Assembly (NCBI GenBank): GCA_002305275.1
Contig: DBQO01000033.1
Location: forward strand, 151,228 to 196,307
Length of the DNA stretch: 45,080 nt
Source: Bacteroidales bacterium UBA1392
GTDB lineage: Bacteria > Bacteroidota > Bacteroidia > Bacteroidales > UBA932
Direction of reading: 5' to 3'
In this document: piece by piece, positions 38,710 to 45,080 of the stretch
Numbering within the stretch: position 1 is the first letter of the stretch
Layout: each line of letters starts with the position of its first letter
The notes under the pieces: model-generated
What the model saw: only the letters and a program-made list of their open reading frames with translations
What the model was told of the DNA's origin: nothing
Databases searched by the model: none
Program-made: the position numbers and the translations under genes

Positions 38710-40413
38710 ATGGTTTCAAAAAGAAAAATATTGATTGTACCGGATAAATTCAAAGGCTCCCTGAGTGCCTCCAAAGTGGCAGATGCCATAGAAGAGGCAA
38801 TAAGGATGCGTATTGTGCACATTTCAGATATGGAGATAGAAAAGGTCCCGATGGCGGATGGCGGGGACGGGTCGCTGGATATTATGTACACCGCACTTTC
38901 AAGGGAAAGTCCATCTGAGGCAACTCTGATTGAGGTGGAGTGCTGCGACCCTCTCCGGAGGCCTCTCACGGCCCCAATGCTGCTCTTTCGTAGCGACGGT
39001 GAACTGTGTGCCTTTATCGAGATGGCCCGGTGCTGCGGGTTGACATTGCTCAAAGAGGAGGAGCGGGATCCGCTCAAAACCGACACCTTCGGACTTGGGC
39101 TCATGATCCGCGCTGCGGCGGAGGCCGGTGTACGAAGGATTATAATAGGTATCGGGGGGAGCGCCACCAACGATATGGGGTTCGGCATTTGGGGAGAAGG
39201 AGGAAGCATACCTCCGGAAGAGATTGTGCGAATGTGCGACACTATCTCCTTTCAGGTAGCCTGTGACGTGGAGAATCCATTATTGGGTCCTGATGGAGCC
39301 ACTATGATATATGCACCGCAGAAAGGAGCAAACCGGATGACTCTCCCGCTGCTGGAGCAACGTATGGAGCTATATGCGGCCAAAGCGCAAATGTTACTCA
39401 AATCATTTGGAGGAGAATTTGCCAAACGCGCCGCCAAGGTAACTGCCATACCGGGAGGAGGAGCCGCAGGAGGGCTGGGTGCAGCTTTCTACGGCTTTTT
39501 CCGAGCCGAACTTCTGCCGGGATGGCAACTATTTTCAGAAATCCTTTCGATAGAGAAAAAAATTGCTTCCGCAGAGACAATCATAACCGGCGAAGGTCGA
39601 TTTGACTCCCAAAGTTTGCAGGGTAAAGTGATAGACGGCATCGCATCGCTCTGCCGTAAATATGATAAGCGCCCCGTGGTGGTATGCGGCGAAAACAGAG
39701 TGAGCCCCGAGTTGCTCAAAAAGCATAAAATAGGCAATGTCTATCAACTGATGGATATTTGTCCCGACAGGCAGAGCTGCATCTTATCGGCAGAGATGCT
39801 ACTTAGGGGCGACTACCCTGCACTTATCGAGGCCGGGTGTGACGAAGCGGGTCGCGGATGTCTTGCCGGGCCGGTATTCGCAGCAGCCGTGGTCCTGCCT
39901 CACGGCTTCTCTCATCCGCTATTAAACGATTCAAAGCAGCTTAACGCCGGTCAGAGGGAGCAGCTTAGGGAGATTATAGAGCGCGAGGCGCTGGCCTGGA
40001 GCGTAGTTTCCATCGATGCTCAGGAGATTGACCGCATCAATATACTAAACGCCTCCATAAAGGGAATGCACAGGGCTCTGGACAACCTAAAAAACTCCGC
40101 AGGAGAAAAGGTGATACCTTCTCTGATATTTGTGGACGGAAACAGATTTCATCCCTACGGAGAGATACCACATCACTGTATAGTTAAAGGCGACGGTAAA
40201 TTGAGTTGCATTGCAGCTGCTTCAATCCTGGCCAAAACCCACAGAGATGAATATATGCGCCATCTTGCGACCCAATATCCCCAATATGGATGGGAGGAAA
40301 ATATGGCCTATCCTACCGCAAAACACAGGGAAGCAATTGCCCTTTACGGCCTGACTCCCTACCATCGTCGTTCATTCAACCTGATTGACAACCAATTGAA
40401 TTTGCATATTTAA
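38710..40413 (+). CDS. Glycerate kinase-RNase HII fusion protein
   Basis: One uninterrupted frame of 567 codons encodes two enzymes. Residues 1-362 are a glycerate kinase of the GarK/GlxK type: DKFKGS (12-17), MADGGDGS (48-55), GGSATND (149-155), GGGAAGGLG (249-257) and GEGRFDSQS (294-302). It is shorter than usual because the loop after GGSATND is trimmed and the extreme C-terminus is replaced. Residues 363-567 are a full RNase HII (rnhB): CDEAGRG with Asp378 and Glu379, VDGN with Asp476, and KTHRDEY with Asp513, the DEDD set. The RNase part begins at an internal ATG (39796) where free-standing Bacteroidetes RNase HII proteins start, so a separate shorter product is possible. The kinase phosphorylates glycerate; RNase HII removes ribonucleotides from DNA. 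No functional link is known. Confidence 0.9.
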   Translation: MVSKRKILIVPDKFKGSLSASKVADAIEEAIRMRIVHISDMEIEKVPMADGGDGSLDIMYTALSRESPSEATLIEVECCDPLRRPLTAPMLLFRSDGELCAFIEMARCCGLTLLKEEERDPLKTDTFGLGLMIRAAAEAGVRRIIIGIGGSATNDMGFGIWGEGGSIPPEEIVRMCDTISFQVACDVENPLLGPDGATMIYAPQKGANRMTLPLLEQRMELYAAKAQMLLKSFGGEFAKRAAKVTAIPGGGAAGGLGAAFYGFFRAELLPGWQLFSEILSIEKKIASAETIITGEGRFDSQSLQGKVIDGIASLCRKYDKRPVVVCGENRVSPELLKKHKIGNVYQLMDICPDRQSCILSAEMLLRGDYPALIEAGCDEAGRGCLAGPVFAAAVVLPHGFSHPLLNDSKQLNAGQREQLREIIEREALAWSVVSIDAQEIDRINILNASIKGMHRALDNLKNSAGEKVIPSLIFVDGNRFHPYGEIPHHCIVKGDGKLSCIAAASILAKTHRDEYMRHLATQYPQYGWEENMAYPTAKHREAIALYGLTPYHRRSFNLIDNQLNLHI

Positions 40414-40432
40414 TGCAAAAAACCTAAATTTG
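40401..40432 (+). promoter_or_regulatory. Promoter of the EF-G2-like gene
   Basis: TTTG (40401-40404) and TAAATTTG (40425-40432) are 20 bp apart, a full consensus match. The -33 box lies within the last codons of the RNase HII region. The predicted leader is about 65 nt and A/T-rich. Confidence 0.7.
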
Positions 40433-40500
40433 TGGGCTATTTTTGAGAGAAAGATACTCTTGCAATAAACAAATAAATATATTCAAATAGATTTTATACG

Positions 40501-42618
40501 ATGAAAACTTACTCTACAGACAAGATCAGAAATGTCGTTCTAATGGGTGGTACAAGGTCAGGCAAGACTACATTTGCCGAGGCTATGCTTTTCGAAGGCA
40601 AAGTCATTGACCGCAGAGGCACAGTTGAAGCCAAGAACACCGTTTCTGACAACACCGAAGTCGAGCAGCTCTTCCAGCGCTCCATCTATTCCACTCCGCT
40701 CTTTGCAGAATTCATGGACCACAAGCTCAATATAATCGACGCACCGGGTGCCGATGATTTCATAGGCGGCGTGGTATCGGCAATGAAGGTGTGCGACTCC
40801 GGTATAATGCTTATAAATGCTCAGCAGGGTGTCGAGGTCGGAACTGAGATTCACGCACGCTATGCCGAAGAGCGCAATTTCCCCGTAGTACTTGCAGTCA
40901 ACCAACTGGAAACCGAAAAGGCAAACTGGGATAATACCATTGACAGCCTCAATCAGGCCTTCGGCTCAAAGGCAGTTGTATTCCAGTATCCTGTCAATCC
41001 CGGCCTTGGTTTCGACAGCTTTATCGATGTGCTCACGATGAAATTGTATAGGTACAAAGATGAAAATGGCACACGTGAGGAGCTGGATATCCCCGCAGAC
41101 CAGATGGGTAAGGCTGAAGAGATGCGTGCAGTTCTTATGGAAATGGCCGCCGAGAGTGACGAGTCTTTGATGGAGAAGTTTTTCGAAGACGGCGAACTCT
41201 CTGAAGAGGATATGAATAAAGGCCTAAACATCGGCTTTGTCAAGGGTGAGCTCTATCCTATATTCTGCCTCTCTGCAAAGAAATGCATCGGCGTAAAGCG
41301 TATCATGCAATTTATGATAGATGTTGCTCCCGCTCCTTCAGAAAAAGTTAACGGTCCAATTTCGCTTTTCGTTTACAAATCATCCGTAGAGCAGCACCTC
41401 GGTGAAGTATCCTACTTCAAGGTAATGTCCGGTAAAATCGGCGAAGCACAGGATTTGGTTAATCCCGTAACGGGGAGCAAAGAGAGAGTTACAGCTCTAT
41501 ATGCCGTAGCGGGCAAGAAAAAAGAGAAGGTAAGCGAGCTGGTGGCCGGTGACTTAGGCTGTACCGTAAAGCTCAGGAGCGTAAAGACCAACCAGACCCT
41601 CAACCAACCGGGTTATGAAGAGGTAGTCGAGCCCACAGTATTCCCGCCTTCAAGGTATCGCACCGCCATAAAGGCAAAAGATGAGAAGGATGAGGAGAAA
41701 CTGGGCGAGGCTTTAAACCGCGCAGCATCAGAGGATCCCACTATGGTAGTTGAGTACTCCAAAGAGCTAAAACAGACCATACTCAACGGTCAGGGCGAGC
41801 AGCACATCAACATTCTCAAATGGCACCTCAACAACACCAACAAGATTGAGATTGACCTCTTTGCTCCGAAGATTCCCTATCGTGAGACCATCACGAAGGT
41901 TGCAAACGCCACATATCGTCACAGAAAACAATCGGGTGGAGCAGGTCAGTTCGGTGAAGTTACTCTACTGGTAGAGCCCATCGTTGAGGGAGTTGAGACT
42001 ACGGCAAAATTTAAAATTGACGGCAAGGAGCAGGTTCTCAACGTGAGAGCAAAAGAGGAGTTTGAGCTCGATTGGGGCGGAAAATGGGAGTTCTACAACT
42101 GCGTTGTAGGTGGCGCCATCGATGCCAACTTCATGCCTGCCATAAAGAAGGGTATTATCCAGAGACTGGAGGAGGGACCCCTTACAGGATCCTACGCCCG
42201 TGACATCCGTGTATTCGTATATGACGGTAAAATGCACCCGGTTGACTCCAAGGAGATCGCCTTCATCATAGCCGGCCGTAACGCTTTCAGAGAGGCCTTC
42301 AGAAATGCAGGTCCTAAGATTATGGAACCCATCTATTTGGTGGAGGTCATGGTACCGGGTGACTGCATGGGTGACGTTATGAGTGACATCCAGAACCGTC
42401 GCGGCATGATCGAGGGAATGAGCTCCAAGAAGGGCTTTCAGGTACTTCGCGCACGCGTTCCCCTGGCTGAACTCTACAGATACTCTACCACTTTAAGTTC
42501 ACTTACTTCAGGTCGCGCTACTTTCACACAGGAGCTTATCGAATACCAACAGGTACCTGCCGACGTTCAGGAAAAACTCCTCAAAGAATACGAAGCCGAG
42601 TCCAAAGAAGAAGATTAG
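40501..42618 (+). CDS. EF-G2-like translocation factor with degenerate GTPase motifs
   Basis: The 705-aa protein is collinear with EF-G but its G domain is altered. The P loop reads GGTRSGKTT (16-24); switch I lacks RGITI; DTPGH is DAPGA, with the catalytic His replaced by Ala84; and NKxD is NQLE (134-137). Domains III-V are well kept (RKQSGGAGQFGEV, RRGMIEGMSSKKGFQVLRARVPLAELYRYSTTLSSLTSGRATF). In Bacteroides thetaiotaomicron an EF-G paralogue lacking GTPase activity (EF-G2) supports translocation during carbon starvation and gut colonisation. This looks like the same family. It has its own promoter and is followed by lolD with a 1-bp overlap. Confidence 0.9.
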   Translation: MKTYSTDKIRNVVLMGGTRSGKTTFAEAMLFEGKVIDRRGTVEAKNTVSDNTEVEQLFQRSIYSTPLFAEFMDHKLNIIDAPGADDFIGGVVSAMKVCDSGIMLINAQQGVEVGTEIHARYAEERNFPVVLAVNQLETEKANWDNTIDSLNQAFGSKAVVFQYPVNPGLGFDSFIDVLTMKLYRYKDENGTREELDIPADQMGKAEEMRAVLMEMAAESDESLMEKFFEDGELSEEDMNKGLNIGFVKGELYPIFCLSAKKCIGVKRIMQFMIDVAPAPSEKVNGPISLFVYKSSVEQHLGEVSYFKVMSGKIGEAQDLVNPVTGSKERVTALYAVAGKKKEKVSELVAGDLGCTVKLRSVKTNQTLNQPGYEEVVEPTVFPPSRYRTAIKAKDEKDEEKLGEALNRAASEDPTMVVEYSKELKQTILNGQGEQHINILKWHLNNTNKIEIDLFAPKIPYRETITKVANATYRHRKQSGGAGQFGEVTLLVEPIVEGVETTAKFKIDGKEQVLNVRAKEEFELDWGGKWEFYNCVVGGAIDANFMPAIKKGIIQRLEEGPLTGSYARDIRVFVYDGKMHPVDSKEIAFIIAGRNAFREAFRNAGPKIMEPIYLVEVMVPGDCMGDVMSDIQNRRGMIEGMSSKKGFQVLRARVPLAELYRYSTTLSSLTSGRATFTQELIEYQQVPADVQEKLLKEYEAESKEED

Positions 42619-43271
42619 TGATCAAAGCCGACCATATCAAAAAATCCTTCGGGACGCTTGTCGTCCTGAAGGATATTTGTTTTCAGGCAGATGCTGCCGA
42701 AGTTGTAAGTATTGTCGGAGCCAGCGGTGCCGGCAAATCTACTCTTCTGCACATCCTCGGCACACTTTCCAAACCCGACAGCGGAGAGGTTATTATAGAC
42801 GGGACGGATCTCCTCTCTCTTTCCGACAAGGAGCTGGCACGTTTCCGCAACACCAGGATAGGATTTGTATTTCAGGCACATCACCTGCTTCCGGAGTTTA
42901 CAGCTATTGAAAATGTGATGATCCCGGCTCTGATAGCCGGCAAGAGCCGCAGGGAGGCCTCTTCAGAGGCTTTGGAGCTGCTCAGCCAGCTCGGCCTCAG
43001 TGATAGAGTAAACCACAAGCCCTCCGAGCTCAGCGGAGGCGAGCAGCAGCGTGTGGCCATAGCCCGCGCTCTGGTCAATCGTCCGGCAGTCCTATTTGCC
43101 GACGAACCCTCCGGTAATCTCGACAGCAAGAACAAAGATGAACTCCATCGCCTCTTTTTTGACCTAAGAGACAGGTATGGCATCACCATCATCATCGTCA
43201 CTCATGACAAAGAGCTTGCTGCTCTCTCAGACAGAACTCTCGAGATGAAGGATGGGGAGTTTGTCGGATAA
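42618..43271 (+). CDS. lolD: ABC transporter ATPase, LolD-like
   Basis: The 217-aa ATPase uses a GTG start that shares one base with the TAG stop of the preceding gene (TAGTG). Motifs: Walker A GASGAGKST, signature LSGGEQQRVAIARAL and Walker B VLFADEPSGNLD. The SGNLDSKN and FQAHHLLPEFTAIENV stretches place it in the LolD/MacB group, which powers lipoprotein release or other MacB-type export. No LolC/E-like permease lies in the window, so the partner is elsewhere. Confidence 0.85.
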   Translation: MIKADHIKKSFGTLVVLKDICFQADAAEVVSIVGASGAGKSTLLHILGTLSKPDSGEVIIDGTDLLSLSDKELARFRNTRIGFVFQAHHLLPEFTAIENVMIPALIAGKSRREASSEALELLSQLGLSDRVNHKPSELSGGEQQRVAIARALVNRPAVLFADEPSGNLDSKNKDELHRLFFDLRDRYGITIIIVTHDKELAALSDRTLEMKDGEFVG

Positions 43272-43274
43272 TGC

Positions 43275-44024
43275 ATGAAAACTTTCAGATTTAAAAGATT
43301 TGCCCTTTCCAACGAGAGGTCGGCAATGAAGGTCAATACCGACGGCGTATTGCTCGCCGCATGGGTGAATCTTGAACAAACTCCCGGGGCCAATAAATCC
43401 CCTTTGAAAGTGCTGGATATCGGCACCGGAACAGGTGTAATAGCTCTGGTCATAACTCAGCGCCGTGAGGGGGATGCTCTTGTCACGGGGATCGACATTG
43501 ACTCCGATTCGGTAGAGGAGGCGGCAGAAAATTTTGCCAATTCCCCCTGGAGTGAAGTCCTGACAGCCCGTCAGATCTCATTTCAGAAATTTGCCGAGCA
43601 ATATGAGGCCGGGTCTTTCGATCTGATAATCTCCAATCCCCCCTATTTCATAGATTCACAAAAGGCTCCTTCCCACAGACGCAGTACGGCGCGACACAGC
43701 GACACTTTGGAATATGACGATATCATCAACGGGGCTATCACTCTCCTTGCTCCGGAGGGGCGGCTCGCACTGATACTTCCCATGGAAGAGAGTCTTATTT
43801 TTGAGCAAATGGCAAAGTCGAAGGGTTTGGCTCTCACCCGTCTCTGCCTGGTGAGATCTCTGCCCGACACTCCGCCCAAAAGAGCTTTGATGGAGTTTTC
43901 CCTTCGAGACAAAATCTGCGGAAATGGGCTTCCGGTTACGCCTGAGGAGTTGGTGATACAAACAAAAAGCGACTTTACTCAAGAGTATAAGTCGCTTACA
44001 TGTGAGTTTTATCTCAATTTTTAA
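43275..44024 (+). CDS. trmN6: tRNA1(Val) (adenine(37)-N6)-methyltransferase
   Basis: The 249-aa class I methyltransferase shows MKTFRFKRFALSNERSAMKVNTDGVLLAAWV, the TrmN6 (YfiC) start, then motif I DIGTGTGVIAL for SAM and the catalytic NPPYF. It methylates A37 of tRNA-Val in E. coli. It starts 3 bp after lolD and converges with the next gene; the two stop codons share TTAA (44021-44024). Confidence 0.9.
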   Translation: MKTFRFKRFALSNERSAMKVNTDGVLLAAWVNLEQTPGANKSPLKVLDIGTGTGVIALVITQRREGDALVTGIDIDSDSVEEAAENFANSPWSEVLTARQISFQKFAEQYEAGSFDLIISNPPYFIDSQKAPSHRRSTARHSDTLEYDDIINGAITLLAPEGRLALILPMEESLIFEQMAKSKGLALTRLCLVRSLPDTPPKRALMEFSLRDKICGNGLPVTPEELVIQTKSDFTQEYKSLTCEFYLNF

Positions 44025-44542
44025 TGTTTCCCCTTGTTGGTGACAGACCCGGAATTCTCAGAATCCTGATGGTCGGAACTTTTGTTCCTGAATCCGCGGA
44101 TCATCTTTATACGAAATTTCTCTTCCGCAACATAAAGTTTTGCCACTTTCTCCATAGGGAGCACCTTTTTAAATTCGGGGGCATATTTGACGAAAACCTC
44201 ATCCTCAGCAGCTATACTGGCCACATAAGCATCAATCCTTTTCAGGATTTCGGCTTCGCTGAGTTTTTCTCCCGACTTATTTTTCAAAGCCTGAAGGGAT
44301 TTCCTGCTTTGTACATGGGCCCTATGGCACTCTTTGAGATATTTGTTGTAGACCGGCCAGAATAGCTGTGCCTCTTCCGGCGTAAGGTCTATTTCAGATG
44401 TGAAAAAGGCAATTCTTTCATTATGCAACTTGTTGAATATCTCCTCTTGCCTGGATGGGGTCTCCTGCTTCTGAGGCTTCTCCTGAGCATATATGCCAAG
44501 ACAAAACAGAACTGCCGTAATAGTCAAAATAAATCTTTTCAT
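44021..44542 (-). CDS. Periplasmic Spy/LTXXQ-like protein
   Basis: Starting at 44542 (173 aa) gives a signal peptide (MKRFILTITAVLFCLGIYAQ). The mature part is helical and charged: KLHNERIAFFTSEIDLTPEEAQLFWPVYNKYLKE, a pattern common in Bacteroidetes proteins annotated as ECF-sigma-associated sensors. The LTPEEAQ..W element recalls the LTXXQ motif of the Spy/CpxP chaperone family. The upstream gene encodes a membrane protein of the kind that pairs with ECF sigma factors. Function is inferred only. Confidence 0.7.
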   Translation of the reverse strand: MKRFILTITAVLFCLGIYAQEKPQKQETPSRQEEIFNKLHNERIAFFTSEIDLTPEEAQLFWPVYNKYLKECHRAHVQSRKSLQALKNKSGEKLSEAEILKRIDAYVASIAAEDEVFVKYAPEFKKVLPMEKVAKLYVAEEKFRIKMIRGFRNKSSDHQDSENSGSVTNKGKH

Positions 44543-44549
44543 ATCTTTT

Positions 44550-45023
44550 CTATTTTTCGTCATAATACAACTGTGCCAGCTCCATTGACGAGTACTGTGT
44601 TGCCAACCAACTGACTACCTCTTCCTCATCAAAATCCTGATCTTCTTCATAGAAATCATCGTACTCCAAATCCTCTTCAATCCAATCGATGAACTTGGTT
44701 TTAATCAACCCTTTTTCTACCATTTTTGCATAATAGGAGTCCTCGCCATTTGGAGATTTATCAAGAGTACCGGTCAATCTCAATACACCATATCCCATGC
44801 CGAATATAACTCCGAATGTACAGGCCAATAAAAGTGCCGGTTTAAGAATGCCGAGCCATCTTCTACTGCCTGAAGGAGTGACAACTTCCTCTGCCGCCTC
44901 ACCCTGAACAATGCCGGCCAAAGAAAGAATCTTCTCCTCGAGAGATTCCAAATAACCTTCGGGGGCCTTGAAAGGATTGCTCTTTAAGTGCGGATCATCA
45001 GTTATGTTATATTGCTCATTCAT
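44550..45023 (-). CDS. Single-pass membrane protein, possible anti-sigma-like
   Basis: I favour the start at 45023 (157 aa; MNEQYNITDDPHLKSNPFKAPEGYLESLEEKI). The N-terminal sequence resembles small Bacteroidetes proteins encoded after ECF sigma genes. One membrane helix follows (LKPALLLACTFGVIFGMGYGVL), and the C-terminus is very acidic (EEDLEYDDFYEEDQDFDEEE). A start at 45038 is possible; the reading frame stays open to the window edge but enters IS-like sequence. If a sigma factor gene preceded it, it would lie beyond the edge or be displaced by the element there. Confidence 0.65.
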   Translation of the reverse strand: MNEQYNITDDPHLKSNPFKAPEGYLESLEEKILSLAGIVQGEAAEEVVTPSGSRRWLGILKPALLLACTFGVIFGMGYGVLRLTGTLDKSPNGEDSYYAKMVEKGLIKTKFIDWIEEDLEYDDFYEEDQDFDEEEVVSWLATQYSSMELAQLYYDEK

Positions 45024-45059
45024 ATAACTTTTAGACATTAAAAGAGGCAAAAGGTTTGA

Positions 45060-45080
45060 TGTGACCCCCAAAAGTTGGAC
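45060..45080. mobile_element. Possible IS3-family (IS150-like) terminal inverted repeat at the window edge
   Basis: The last bases include GACCCCCAAAAGTTGGAC (45063-45080), which resembles the ends of IS150-group elements, typically GACCCCAAAAAGTTAGAC. From memory, such ends start with TGT and lie just outside the transposase genes. If correct, an insertion sequence begins about 22-37 bp upstream of the last gene. Nothing further of it is visible. Confidence 0.4.

Noticed and set aside
38694..39242. Minus-strand open frame of 182 codons opposite the glycerate kinase region
   Set aside because: It is Ser/Pro/Ile-rich low-information sequence antisense to conserved kinase motifs.

Overview
The window looks like a chromosomal segment of a Bacteroidales bacterium (phylum Bacteroidota). 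Evidence: several promoters fit the Bacteroidetes consensus TTTG-N19-21-TAnnTTTG; there are few Shine-Dalgarno-like leaders; and the gene content is typical of the group (rpsL-rpsG-fusA-rpsJ order without tuf, a TonB-dependent receptor with a DUF4249 lipoprotein and an MG2-type protein, a DPP7-type S46 peptidase, the sigma-54 regulator/lptE/TPR/secG cluster, a second EF-G without GTPase motifs, and an AAA-DUF4143 ATPase). I cannot name the genus. Starts were moved inward from the longest ORF where a signal peptide, family N-terminus or overlapping gene supports it. Promoters below are pattern matches, with the start site assumed about 4 nt after the -7 box.

Layout. 1-3670 (minus): the str operon rpsL-rpsG-fusA-rpsJ, followed by a separately promoted tRNA(CAT) and a terminator. 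3691-12045 (minus): six tightly packed genes, rocD-ctlX-unknown secreted protein-TonB receptor-DUF4249 lipoprotein-MG2 protein, which join a citrulline-to-glutamate-semialdehyde route to an outer-membrane uptake system. 12180-14382 (minus): U32 protein and polyprenyl synthetase. 14444-17863 (plus): rsgA, a MATE transporter and a family-4 glycosyltransferase. 18019-19963 (minus): PspC-PadR-PspC envelope-stress cassette. 20120-22873 (minus): sigma-54 regulator, lptE, TPR protein, secG. 22981-24621 (plus): a large OmpA-like/TPR lipoprotein.

24622-26385 is the most accessory-looking part: an AAA-DUF4143 ATPase bracketed by degenerate 7-nt repeats and by pairs of 24-bp palindromic elements that recur at 32-bp spacing. 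26386-30086 (minus): exported phosphatase-family protein, thyA, folA and an NSS transporter, all overlapping. 30179-34395 (plus): ychF, a lipoprotein with tandem SGNH domains, aspS. 34473-38648: GNAT (minus), Mrp (plus), YqeY and DPP7 (minus). 38710-44024 (plus): a glycerate kinase-RNase HII fusion, an EF-G2-like factor, lolD and trmN6. 44021-45023 (minus): two envelope proteins of the kind that follow ECF sigma factors. The last 20 bases resemble the end of an IS3-family element.

The most unusual items are the glycerate kinase-RNase HII fusion, the citrulline/TonB operon, the palindrome-flanked ATPase, and a 7-nt repeat family that has also entered the coding sequence of the sigma-54 regulator. 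No rRNA, CRISPR array or complete mobile element was seen.
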